A stretch of DNA of 56,155 nucleotides, from positions 1 to 56,155 of the forward strand of contig CANSES010000006.1 of NCBI GenBank assembly GCA_947645965.1, in the 5' to 3' direction. Positions within the stretch are counted from its first letter, which is position 1, and every line of letters begins with the position of its first letter. Positions 33,938 through 42,810 of the stretch are shown in pieces. The translations under genes were made by a program, and so were the position numbers. Source of the stretch: an uncultured Enterorhabdus sp. (lineage in GTDB: Bacteria; Actinomycetota; Coriobacteriia; Coriobacteriales; Eggerthellaceae). The notes under the pieces were generated by a model, which made no database searches, was not told the origin of the DNA, and saw only the letters and a program-made list of their open reading frames with translations.

Positions 33938-36589
33938 TTACTCCCCTTCCTTAAGTACTTCGCGGACATCCCACAGGTAATCGGGGGGCAAAGGCTCGCC
34001 ATCCCATTTCTCCACGTTGCAGATGCACGTGTTCCAAGCCTGATAGCCGGTGGTCGTCACGTTCGGACCGCACAGCACATTCATGCAGCCAGCTTTGTCG
34101 ATGCCGGTTTCCTCGTCGATCTCGACCCAAGCACCCTGGCCCATGGCCAAAACGCCCGGCATCATCATCTCGGTAACCTGCACCGGGCGCAGGCAGCGAC
34201 CCCATTTCGAGGTGATGAGCACCGTCTCGCCAGTCTCCATACCCAAACGCTCGGCGTCCAAGCTGTTCATATACAGGGGATGATCGAAGGCCTCGCGCAA
34301 ATTCGGCACATTGGCGAAAGTGGAATGGGAATGGCGCAAAATGTGCAGGCTGTAAATCTGGAAGGGGAACTCGCCTTTTTCTTTGGCCTCCCAATCGGAG
34401 AAGGTCTGCTCGTAGCCCTCCACGGGAGGCACGTACTCGGGAATAGGGGATATCTCCTTGAAGCCGAACGCCTTCACCTTCTCCACTGCGGCCTCGCAGT
34501 AAATCTCCAACTTGCCCGAAGCCGTAGGACGCGGATTTGCCTCCGGATCGTCGCGGAAGGGCTTCAGAGCGATAAAGTCAAGGCCGTCGCCCTCGGAACG
34601 CTCGATGGTAAAGATGCCGTCGCGCTTGAAGTCGAGGATCGGCACGCGACCCTCTTGCGGCTCTCCGTCGACGCCGAGTTCCGCCAGGTCCTCTTCGGTG
34701 ATGCTCACGAGATTCTCAAAATTCTCGCCATCATCCGAGAGGATCTGGGAAGCGGCCACCATGTTCACGATGAGCTGCTTCTCGCTGACCGGTCGCAGCA
34801 CATCTCGGTCAACCCCAATGCGATCGGCCAGCTCGAGGGCAATTTGAGCATCGCTCTTGCACTCAAACAAGGGCTCCACCACCTGGCTGAACCACACAAT
34901 GGTCTCGCGATAGGCGGGGCTGAGATCGCCGTAGCGCTCCCAGGGGCTCGCGACCGGCAGCACGATATCCGCATACTTGCAATTAGTGGTCATGACCAGA
35001 TTCTGAGCTACCACCGTATCCATCATGCGATAGGCCTCGATGCCCTTCATAGTGGCCGGCCCCTGATTGAGGAAGTTTTCCTGACGGTCGTAGATCATGT
35101 GCACGTTGTTGTCGTAGACCTTGCCGTCAAGACCGATGTACTTACGCTCATCGACAATGGAGGTCCACATCTGGTTCACATTGACCTTGCGGTACTCGAG
35201 CGGATTGGGGATACGCTCCATGTTGCCAAGGGTGGCATTGCGCGGATTAGCGTGGTTCATACCGCCCTTGAGCAGCGTCTCGAAACCACCCTGCATCCAA
35301 GAGTGGCCGCAATCCGAAGCGCAGCAACAGCCAGGCTTGCCAATAAGACCTGCCATGGCGCCAAACGCCATGAGATTCTGGCATAGCTGGGCACCGGAAC
35401 CCGTACGAGCCAGCGCGGGCGCCGTAATGACGGCAGCACGCTCGGCCCCTCCGAGCATCAGCGCCAAACGCTCCAAGTCCTCAGCCGGAGACCCGCAGAT
35501 TTCCGCGGCCCACTCGGGCGTCTTCGGTACGCCATCGTAGGTACCGAGCACGTAATCGCGGTAGTTCTTTTTCGGATCGGCGCCCTCGGGCATGTGGTCG
35601 GCATCGAAGCCAATGGTGCAGCGATCGAGGAAGTCCCAGTCGATGAGCGGATTCGTCTCGGGGTCATCCTGGGTGAGCAGCACATAGGCCATAGCGAGAA
35701 ACGCGGCGCTGTCGGTTCCGGGACGAATGGGAATGTAATCGTCGGTAAGCACCTTGGCCGTGGGCGTATAGAACGGATCGACGCAGATGAACTTCGCACC
35801 AGCCTCTTTGCACTGGAGGTAATCGTAGGTGGGAAGCCCGGCACGGCTCCAAGCGGGATTCGAGCCCCACAGCACGATAACCTCGCTTGAGCGAAGGTCG
35901 ATGCGATCGTTAGTCTCCTCAGGAAGACCGATGAGCTTGGCCATCTCGGTCCATGCGCCCGAAGACACCGCTCCGGTCTGCTCAAGGCATCCGCCCTTGA
36001 TGTACATCATGCGACCGATATCGTAATCGCCGAGACGCTGAGGCACGCCGCCCGGCAAGAGAATTCCCTCGTTGCCATACGTGTCGATGACACGCAGTAT
36101 CTCGCCGGCGATGAGATCCAGAGCCTCATCCCAGCTGATGCGCTCCCACTCATCGCGTCCGCGCAGATGCCCGTTGGCGTTCTCACCGCCGCCCGGCTGC
36201 CAGTTCTTACGCTTCATGGGATACTTGATGCGATCGGCGCCGAAGATCATGCCCCGCAACGCCCGTCCGCGCGCGCAGGCGCGCAGCTGGGGACAATCGG
36301 GAGTGTCGTCATGAGTTTGATCCGTACCAAGGCGCACCACTTCTCCATCGCGCACGAAAGCCTTGTTGAAGCCCTTGGAACCACAGTCGGCCCAACAGCT
36401 GCAGGGAATCCACTCGCCCTCTTGCTGAGCATCGCCCGTATCGCTGAGGGGCTCTTTCTCGTTGAAGCCCGCGCAACCCGTTGCGCCGAGAGCCGCCGTG
36501 CCCGCAGCTGCAAGGGCCGTCCACTTCAGCAAGTTGCGTCGTGTGACGCCGGACTTCATCGACGGTACGGGAACCTTCACATCCTCCAT
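33938..36589 (-). CDS. DmsA-like Tat-exported molybdopterin oxidoreductase (operon 2)
   Basis: The protein has 883 residues. The Tat signal has VTRRNLLKWTAL and a possible lipobox ATGC. The Fe-S site is unusual in spacing: CSCWADCGSKG (Cys63, 65, 69), then Cys99 and Cys105 in CPQLRACARGR. Moco-domain motifs include DRIKYPMKR, WDEALDLI and AVSSGAWTEM, where a Ser near 209-210 would be the Mo ligand as in DMSO reductases. The C-terminus has GMETGETVLITSKWGR and YQAWNTCICNVEKW. The ATG at 36589 follows AAGGAG. Codon choice and lower GC than flanking genes suggest acquisition. The substrate (a sulfoxide, N-oxide or similar) is not determined by sequence. Confidence 0.88.
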   Translation of the reverse strand: MEDVKVPVPSMKSGVTRRNLLKWTALAAAGTAALGATGCAGFNEKEPLSDTGDAQQEGEWIPCSCWADCGSKGFNKAFVRDGEVVRLGTDQTHDDTPDCPQLRACARGRALRGMIFGADRIKYPMKRKNWQPGGGENANGHLRGRDEWERISWDEALDLIAGEILRVIDTYGNEGILLPGGVPQRLGDYDIGRMMYIKGGCLEQTGAVSSGAWTEMAKLIGLPEETNDRIDLRSSEVIVLWGSNPAWSRAGLPTYDYLQCKEAGAKFICVDPFYTPTAKVLTDDYIPIRPGTDSAAFLAMAYVLLTQDDPETNPLIDWDFLDRCTIGFDADHMPEGADPKKNYRDYVLGTYDGVPKTPEWAAEICGSPAEDLERLALMLGGAERAAVITAPALARTGSGAQLCQNLMAFGAMAGLIGKPGCCCASDCGHSWMQGGFETLLKGGMNHANPRNATLGNMERIPNPLEYRKVNVNQMWTSIVDERKYIGLDGKVYDNNVHMIYDRQENFLNQGPATMKGIEAYRMMDTVVAQNLVMTTNCKYADIVLPVASPWERYGDLSPAYRETIVWFSQVVEPLFECKSDAQIALELADRIGVDRDVLRPVSEKQLIVNMVAASQILSDDGENFENLVSITEEDLAELGVDGEPQEGRVPILDFKRDGIFTIERSEGDGLDFIALKPFRDDPEANPRPTASGKLEIYCEAAVEKVKAFGFKEISPIPEYVPPVEGYEQTFSDWEAKEKGEFPFQIYSLHILRHSHSTFANVPNLREAFDHPLYMNSLDAERLGMETGETVLITSKWGRCLRPVQVTEMMMPGVLAMGQGAWVEIDEETGIDKAGCMNVLCGPNVTTTGYQAWNTCICNVEKWDGEPLPPDYLWDVREVLKEGE

Positions 36590-36839
36590 AGTCTCCTTCT
36601 CCTCTCTCAAGTACTAGGCCATGTCGAGAAACGCTGATCGCAACTCTCGACGGCGTGTCATTATCACCAATTCCCCCAATTCCAGAACAATCAGCCGCGC
36701 GTTGTTCCAAGGCTTGCAGGGAATAAAATATGGAACGATGCCTTATTGAAGAAATGGGAAGAAACTCACATTGGACGTCTTTTCCCAGCGTAAATCCACC
36801 CCCTCACGCTACTATGGGGCTTTACAATAAGGGGGAATC
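36590..36839. promoter_or_regulatory. Divergent control region with inverted repeat at 36685-36707
   Basis: This 250-base, relatively AT-rich gap separates the DmsA-like operon and the divergent Fic-fold gene. A perfect inverted repeat, GAACAA (36685-36690) and TTGTTC (36702-36707) with an 11-nt centre, lies in its middle. TGGAAC at 36740 repeats one arm. AGCGT and ACGCT near 36789 and 36807 form a weaker dyad close to the Fic-fold gene start. These are candidate operators; no experimental support can be read from the sequence. Confidence 0.45.
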
Positions 36840-38135
36840 GTGAGACTGCGAACATCATTCAGACGCGATACGGCACCGGAGGATCTCCTCCGTCTGTCAG
36901 AAAGGCTCTCTGGCCTGGACGACGACACCGGAACAGCAACGCAAATCGTTCCGGAAACCTACCAGCCCTTCCAGCTTATGAGCCGGAAAGTCATTCTCAG
37001 CGACGAGACAATCGGCGCTATTTCCCAGTTCGAGATGTTTGCCTCACGCTGCGACTGCCTCATCGGCACCTCGCCGCTCGGCCCCTGCTTGGCACGCATC
37101 CTGGCCCGCATGGACGGCATTTTCGTCACGCTGCTCAACGGGGCCCGCGCCGACTATCGCACTTGCTGCTATCTCGACTATCTGAAAAAGACGGGAGCTT
37201 GGACAAAGGCCGTTCCAGACAAGGCGAAAATCGAGGCCCTTGGACTTGCCAGTCTTGATCGAGAGGTGCTCGAAGCCTCAAGATGCGCCCATCAGATGAT
37301 GACCATCGAGATCAACTCGCTCTGCGGGGCAGCCCCCGCCCTCATCACTCCCAGTCACGTGCTCGCCCTTCACCAGGCCATCAGCCAAACATTTCATCCT
37401 GGCGCCCCCGCTGGACTAAGGGGCTGGGAAGTTGACGACAAAGGATCCTTGGGAGGGTCCGGACGAGCCTATCTGCCTCCTTCCCCCCTCGAGCTCCCCG
37501 AATACCTCCAGGACCTGGTCTCCTTCCTCAACAACTCGAAGCTCGGGCCATCGGCAAAAGCGGCACTTATGCATTACCAGATGGAGGCAACGAAGATGTT
37601 TGCCACCGACATCGATCAGCTGGCCCGATCGCTTTTAGTCGGCATCTGGCGCAATGCGGGCCTCATCAAGCACATCATGGCACCCATTGCCATCACTCCG
37701 GCCCTCGCCCAACGCAATCACGACGAGGTGCTGCAACCCTACCAGTTCCGTCGCGGGGTAAGCGAAATACAGATGATAGACGACTGGGTGTACCATACCG
37801 CCTGCGCCTCTCGCAACGCCTTCGAGGTGGCCAAGTGCGCCTACGGCCTGACACGCCATGCCGTCGAAAACTGGAAACAGGCCTTAAATAGCGAGGGGAG
37901 TCGGCTCACAGAAATGACGAGGCGTTTTCTCATCTCCATAATAGGAGCGCCCATCTTCTCTGCCTCCACCATCGCAGAGGCCATTGGAACCACTTTCACT
38001 ACCGCCGCAAAACTCATTGGCGCCGCCGAAAAAGCCGGTATCGTTGTTCAAGTGAGTCAAGGACGCCGCAACAGAGTCTACGAATGCCCCGAGGCCACGG
38101 GGCTATTCGATGCCATTATGGCCGAGATGGCCTAG
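36840..38135 (+). CDS. Fic-fold protein with dead catalytic motif and C-terminal winged helix
   Basis: The protein has 431 residues and follows the Fic layout: a helical N-domain, [47 protein letters not shown], then [10 protein letters not shown] and the PYQFRRG segment. Canonical Fic proteins continue HPFxDGNGRxxR; here residues 251-263 read [13 protein letters not shown], so the catalytic His, Pro and both Gly are lost. Residues about 365-415 look like a winged helix ([38 protein letters not shown]). A SoFic-like Fic-wHTH ancestor is likely. Divergence from the DmsA-like operon suggests a regulator. The GTG at 36840 has AGGGGGA close ahead. Fic similarity is by pattern, not search. Confidence 0.65.
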   Translation: MRLRTSFRRDTAPEDLLRLSERLSGLDDDTGTATQIVPETYQPFQLMSRKVILSDETIGAISQFEMFASRCDCLIGTSPLGPCLARILARMDGIFVTLLNGARADYRTCCYLDYLKKTGAWTKAVPDKAKIEALGLASLDREVLEASRCAHQMMTIEINSLCGAAPALITPSHVLALHQAISQTFHPGAPAGLRGWEVDDKGSLGGSGRAYLPPSPLELPEYLQDLVSFLNNSKLGPSAKAALMHYQMEATKMFATDIDQLARSLLVGIWRNAGLIKHIMAPIAITPALAQRNHDEVLQPYQFRRGVSEIQMIDDWVYHTACASRNAFEVAKCAYGLTRHAVENWKQALNSEGSRLTEMTRRFLISIIGAPIFSASTIAEAIGTTFTTAAKLIGAAEKAGIVVQVSQGRRNRVYECPEATGLFDAIMAEMA

Positions 38136-38136
38136 A

Positions 38137-38244
38137 GGCGCCCACGCCATCGTGGGCGTGGACATGGACTACGAGGTGCTGGGGCAGGGCAACATGCTCA
38201 CGGTAACGGCCTCCGGCACCGCCGTCACCGTGGAGGCGGCGTAG
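38137..38244 (+). pseudogene. 3' remnant of a ybjQ-like gene
   Basis: The frame reads [19 protein letters not shown], then [16 protein letters not shown] and TAG at 38242-38244. It matches the last 35 residues of the intact gene at 30881-31204. About 11 of 108 bases differ, almost all at third codon positions, with only one clear amino-acid change (Met to Thr). The 5' two thirds are missing; it begins one base after the stop of the Fic-fold gene. Confidence 0.9.
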
Positions 38245-38267
38245 GAGCGAAGCGGCGATACCCCGAG

Positions 38268-38354
38268 TTGCGGGCGGGCTGAAGCCCGCCCCTACGGAGC
38301 TTCTAAGTTGAAGCACGCTCTCTCGTAGGGGCGGCCTTTAGGCCGCCCGCGGCG
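38268..38354. repeat. Two REP-like units in opposite orientation
   Basis: CGGGCGGGCTGAAGCCCGCCCCTACGG (38271-38297, reverse orientation) and CGTAGGGGCGGCCTTTAGGCCGCCCGC (38324-38350, forward) are the same family as 232-379. The opposed pair can form one larger hairpin. They separate the ybjQ remnant from the converging smc gene and may act as a transcription stop. Confidence 0.8.
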
Positions 38355-38379
38355 AAAACAATGTCCCAGGACGAGGGCG

Positions 38380-41300
38380 CTATTCCGCGTACTCTAAGGC
38401 GCGGTCGAGTTTCTGACTGATCACCTTGGTGACGCCGTCGCCCTGCATCGAGACGCCGAACAGCACGTCGGCCATCTCCATGGTGCGGCGCTGGTGGGTG
38501 ATCATGATGAGCTGGGTCTCCTCGCGCAGGCTGTTGATGTAGGCAGCCAGACGGCGCAGGTTCGAGTCGTCCAGGGCCGCCTCCACCTCGTCTAAGATGT
38601 AGAATGGGGTGGACCGGGTGCGGTACACGGCGAACAGCAGCGCCAGGGCCGTCAGCGATTTCTCGCCGCCCGACAAGAGCATCATCTTCGAGATGCGCTT
38701 GCCCTTGGGCTGGGCGTTCACCTCCACGCCGGTGTTCTCCAGATCGTCGGGATCCACGAGCGACAGATGGGCCTCGCCGCCCGGGAACAGGGTGGCGAAG
38801 ATCTCCTGGAAGTTGCCGTCCACGGTCTCGTAGGTGCGGATGAAGTCGTCCTTCATGCGCTGGTCGATGACGCGGTTGATCTTCGCGAGGGACTTGCGCG
38901 CCTGATCCAGGTCGTCCAGCTGGCCGGCCAGGTAGTCGTAGCGCACCTTCAGCTCGTCGTACTCCTCGGCGGCATCGGGGTTGATAGTGCCCAGGTTCGC
39001 GATGCGGCGGTTGATGCGGAACAGCTCGTCCTCCACCGCGGCGCGACCCTCCAAGGCCGGCGCGGCCAGGGCGGTCTCCAGCGGCGTCTTGCAGTCCTGC
39101 ACGATATGGTTCACCGCGGCCTCCACCTGCAATTCCAGGCGCCCCTTCTGCACGCGGGCCTCGCTCAAGCGCTCACTCACCCCGTCGAACAGGGCGTGGG
39201 CCTCATGGGCCCGGCCGCGGGCCTCGGTGACCGAAGCGTGCAGGCCCGTGGAGGCGTTCTGAGCGGCCGTGGCCTGCTCCTCGAGGGACTGGGTCCAGCG
39301 CTGGGCCGAGCGCACCAGCTCCTCGAACAGGACGAGCAGAGGCTCGATACGGACCGCCGACACGGTCTTCACCCGCAGCTGCTCGGTGGCCTCGGCGCTG
39401 GCGCCGGCCAGCGATTCCAGGTCGCGGGCGCGGGCGTCGCGCACGCGCTCGGCATAGGTGGCGCGCTCCACCAGGGTGGCGGCGGCCAGCTTCGCCTCGG
39501 CCAGATTGTCCGAAACCTGGTGCGCCTCGCGGCGGATGGGCTGCAACTGCCGCTGGGCCTCGTCTTGCTTGCGCTTGGTCTCGGCCAGCTGCTCGTCCAG
39601 CTCGGCCAGGCGCGCCTCGAAGGACTCCACGTTGGGGCGAGCCTCGGAGATGATGGCCTCGGCCTCGGCGCGCTGGCGCTCGATGTTCTCCAGTTCGCGA
39701 CGGCTGGCGGCCAGTTTCTCGGCCGCCGCATCGGCGGCGGCGCGCGCTGCCTCCGAGCGGCCCTTCAGCGCGGCCAGCGACTGGGACAGCTCCAAACTGG
39801 TGGCCTGGGCGTGGCGCAGGGCCTCCTCGGCCAGGCGATGGGCCTCCTCGGCCTTGGCCACGGCCTCCTCGGCCGCTGCCAGCTGCGAGCGCAGGGCCTC
39901 CAGGCGGCGATGGCGCGCAAGAGCGCCGGTGCCCTCGTCGATGACCGTGGCGCCCACGGACACCTTGCCCGAAGGCCAGACCACCGAGCCGTCGGGGGTC
40001 ACGAAGCGCAGGCCCAGCTCGTCGGTGGCGTGGGCCGCCAGAGCGTCGTCCAGGGCAGGACACACCACCACATCGCCCACCAGGGCCTCCACAGCGTCGC
40101 GGGCCTCGTCGGGAAACTCGATCTCGCCGATGAGCGGGGCACCCTCCACCCCCAAGGGCGCCTCCCATGCCAGGGCGCGGGCGCCCCCGCGGGCCGCGCT
40201 GTCGTCGCGCAGCAGGAAGGACACCTCGCCGGCCGCATCGGCTGCGGCCAGCTGCTCGGCCACGGCGCGCACCACGGTGGCATCCTCCACGAGCAAGGTG
40301 GCCACATCGGCCCCAAGCAAAGTCTCCACCAGCGCCTCGAAGCCGGGGCGGGCGCAGATCACGTGCGACAGGGGCTCGCCCATACCGGCCACCTCGTCGC
40401 CGTGCTCCACGAGCCACGTCCGGGCCTCGCCGTTGGCGGCGGCACTTGTGCGCTCCACCTCTTCCAAGGTGGCGATCTCCACGGTGAGGGCGCGATGGGT
40501 GTCGCGGGCCTCGTCTAAGGCGGCGCGGGCGGCGTCGCGGGACTGCAGCGCCGTGCCCACGGCCTGGCGCGCCGCCGACTCGTCGGCGGCCAGGGCGGCC
40601 AGGGCCCCCTCGGCCTCGGTGGCCGTCGCAGCGGCCTCCTCGGCCTCGGCCTGCACGCGGGACAGCTCCAGGGACAGCTCGGCGGCGTGGCTCTCGATCA
40701 CCTGCACGTGGGCCAGGCCGTGGGTCAGCGCCTCGGTGTTCTCGGCGTGCTTGCGGCGCGCGACCTCGATCTGGGTCGTCAGCGACTGGGCGTCCTTGCC
40801 CAAGGCCGACAGCTCGCGCTCCAAGGCCCCGCGCTTCACGCCCAGATCGCGGTAGATGCAATCCAGGTCGGACACCTTCTTCTCGGCGGCGGTCCGCTCG
40901 CCGGCGGCCTCGTCGAACAAAGCCGTGGCCCGCTCCAGCTCGGCGGTGGCCTCGGCGGCCTTCACGCGGTTGGCCTCCAGGGCCAGTTCCAGCTCGCCGG
41001 CCCGGGCCCGGGCCGCGCGGCGCCGCTCGCGCATCATCATCATGCCGGACTCGAAACGCTCCACCGCAGCGGCCGCGGCCCGATGGCGCCGCGACAGGTC
41101 GCCGGCGTCCAGCGTCTCCTGGCGGATGCGCTCCTGCAGGGCCTCCACAGCGGCCTCGGCGGCCTCGATGGCCCCGCGGCGCTCTTCCAGCTCGGCCACC
41201 AGCTGGGCCTCCCGCTTTTGGGAGGCGTCCCACTCCCCTTGCAGCACCCGCAGATCGTCCACGGCGATCATGAGGCTCAGCTCGGCCTGCTGGGCCGCCA

Positions 41301-41952
41301 GCTCCTTGTAGGTGCGGGCCTTCTTCGCCTTGCGCTCCAGCGGGCCCAACTGGCGGGCCACCTCGCCCACCACGTCGCGGGCACGCAGCAGGTGCTGGTC
41401 CATGTTCGCCAGCTTGCGCTCGCTCTTGGCCTTGCGCTGCTTGTGCTTCAGCACGCCGGCGGCCTCTTCGATGAGCGCCCGGCGATCTTCCGGCTTACTC
41501 TGCAGGATGGAGTCGAGCGATCCCTGGGAGATGATGGAATGGGTGCCGGTGCCCAGGCCCGAGTCGTGCAGGATGTCCAGCACGTCCATGCGCCGGGCCA
41601 CGGTGCCGTTGATGAGGTACTCGCTCTCGCCGTTGCGGTACATGCGCCGAGTGATGGCCACCTCGTCGTAGTCCACCGGCAGGGTGCCGTCGGAGTTGTC
41701 CAGCACCAGATCGACCTCGGCCAGGCCCGTGGCCTTGCGAGCCGACGAGCCGGCGAAGATGACGTCTTCCATGGCCTGGCCGCGCAGGTTCTTGGCATTG
41801 CGCTCGCCGAGCACCCATAAAACCGCGTCCGAGATGTTCGACTTGCCCGAGCCGTTCGGGCCCACGATGGCCGTGATGCCCGGCTCCATGGACATCACGC
41901 TACGGTCGGCAAAGGACTTGAAGCCCTTCAGAACGAGAGATTTCAGGTACAT
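38380..41952 (-). CDS. smc: Chromosome segregation ATPase SMC
   Basis: The protein has 1190 residues, a normal bacterial SMC length. It has Walker A GPNGSGKSNISDAVLWVLGE near residue 32, long coiled coils rich in Ala/Glu either side of a central hinge (about residues 500-680), the ABC signature LLSGGEKSLTALALLFA and Walker B FYILDEVEAALDDSN near the C-terminus. SMC with ScpA/ScpB organises and separates chromosomes in the cytoplasm. It ends the plsX-rnc-smc block, 12 bases after rnc. Confidence 0.97.
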   Translation of the reverse strand: MYLKSLVLKGFKSFADRSVMSMEPGITAIVGPNGSGKSNISDAVLWVLGERNAKNLRGQAMEDVIFAGSSARKATGLAEVDLVLDNSDGTLPVDYDEVAITRRMYRNGESEYLINGTVARRMDVLDILHDSGLGTGTHSIISQGSLDSILQSKPEDRRALIEEAAGVLKHKQRKAKSERKLANMDQHLLRARDVVGEVARQLGPLERKAKKARTYKELAAQQAELSLMIAVDDLRVLQGEWDASQKREAQLVAELEERRGAIEAAEAAVEALQERIRQETLDAGDLSRRHRAAAAAVERFESGMMMMRERRRAARARAGELELALEANRVKAAEATAELERATALFDEAAGERTAAEKKVSDLDCIYRDLGVKRGALERELSALGKDAQSLTTQIEVARRKHAENTEALTHGLAHVQVIESHAAELSLELSRVQAEAEEAAATATEAEGALAALAADESAARQAVGTALQSRDAARAALDEARDTHRALTVEIATLEEVERTSAAANGEARTWLVEHGDEVAGMGEPLSHVICARPGFEALVETLLGADVATLLVEDATVVRAVAEQLAAADAAGEVSFLLRDDSAARGGARALAWEAPLGVEGAPLIGEIEFPDEARDAVEALVGDVVVCPALDDALAAHATDELGLRFVTPDGSVVWPSGKVSVGATVIDEGTGALARHRRLEALRSQLAAAEEAVAKAEEAHRLAEEALRHAQATSLELSQSLAALKGRSEAARAAADAAAEKLAASRRELENIERQRAEAEAIISEARPNVESFEARLAELDEQLAETKRKQDEAQRQLQPIRREAHQVSDNLAEAKLAAATLVERATYAERVRDARARDLESLAGASAEATEQLRVKTVSAVRIEPLLVLFEELVRSAQRWTQSLEEQATAAQNASTGLHASVTEARGRAHEAHALFDGVSERLSEARVQKGRLELQVEAAVNHIVQDCKTPLETALAAPALEGRAAVEDELFRINRRIANLGTINPDAAEEYDELKVRYDYLAGQLDDLDQARKSLAKINRVIDQRMKDDFIRTYETVDGNFQEIFATLFPGGEAHLSLVDPDDLENTGVEVNAQPKGKRISKMMLLSGGEKSLTALALLFAVYRTRSTPFYILDEVEAALDDSNLRRLAAYINSLREETQLIMITHQRRTMEMADVLFGVSMQGDGVTKVISQKLDRALEYAE

Positions 41953-41964
41953 GGGCGCCTAGTC

Positions 41965-42810
41965 CTACTTTCTCTTGGCCGCGTCGCGCTCGCTCTTCTT
42001 ACGGGCGCGCTCCTCGGCCCGGGCGGCCTTCTCGGCGGCCTTCTGATCGGCACGGGCCGCCTTCTCAGCGGCCTTCTCGGCCGCCTGCTCATCGGACAGG
42101 CCGATGCCGAAGAACTCGGACAGGCGCGCCAAGGTGGACTTCGCCGCCTGGCTCTCGGCCTCCTTCTTCGTACGGCCCACGCCCTGGGCCAGCCCCTTGT
42201 CGCCGGCGTACACCTGGGCGACGAAGGTGCGGTCGTGCGGCGGTCCCTGGGTCTCCACCAGCTTGTAGGTGGGGGTGATACCGCCCTCCTGCAGCTTCTC
42301 CTGCAGGGCGCTCTTGGGGTTCTCCGGCTCGCGGGCCAGATCGAGCGACATCTTCGGAATCAGCGTGCGGTCGACGAACTCGCCGGCCGCTTCCACGCCG
42401 CCGTCCAGGTACAGGGCGGCCACCACGGCCTCGTACACGTTCTCCAGGGCGGAATGCAGGCCGCGCCGCCCGGTGCCGGTCTCCGAGGAGCCGAACACAA
42501 TCACATCGGCGAAGCCCAGCTTATCGGCCACGTCCGACAGGCTCGCCCCGGACACGAGGGCCACCTTGATGCGGGTGAGGCCCCCTTCGTCCAAATCGGG
42601 GAAGCGGTGGAAGGCCGTGGAGGCCACGAGCGCCCCCAAGATGGAGTCGCCCAGAAATTCCAGGCGCTCGTAGGAGAACTTCACCGCGCGCCCCTCGGTG
42701 GCCGAGGGGTGGGTGATGGCCGACAGCAGATACTGGGTGTTCTCGAAGGTGTGCCCCACGATCTCTTGGGCGAGGGCCAGCTTCGACTCCTGCTCGGGCG
42801 TCATGCTCAT
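41965..42810 (-). CDS. rnc: Ribonuclease III
   Basis: The protein has 281 residues. The signature ERLEFLGDS is at residues 48-56 (Glu48, Glu51, Asp55). The dsRBD follows with NPKSALQEKLQEGG and KEAESQAAKSTLARL. A Lys/Ala/Glu-rich tail of about 45 residues is extra. The second metal-binding segment reads ENVYEAVVAALYLD: Glu127 is present, but Asn124 stands where E. coli has Asp114. The enzyme processes rRNA and other double-stranded RNA. Its start overlaps the plsX stop by 4 bases. Confidence 0.95.
   Translation of the reverse strand: MSMTPEQESKLALAQEIVGHTFENTQYLLSAITHPSATEGRAVKFSYERLEFLGDSILGALVASTAFHRFPDLDEGGLTRIKVALVSGASLSDVADKLGFADVIVFGSSETGTGRRGLHSALENVYEAVVAALYLDGGVEAAGEFVDRTLIPKMSLDLAREPENPKSALQEKLQEGGITPTYKLVETQGPPHDRTFVAQVYAGDKGLAQGVGRTKKEAESQAAKSTLARLSEFFGIGLSDEQAAEKAAEKAARADQKAAEKAARAEERARKKSERDAAKRK

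Noticed and set aside
31205..38136. Transposon or integrative element between the ybjQ copies
   Set aside because: No transposase, integrase, terminal inverted repeats or tRNA attachment site is visible. The repeat is a diverged coding sequence, so only an undefined recombination event can be claimed.
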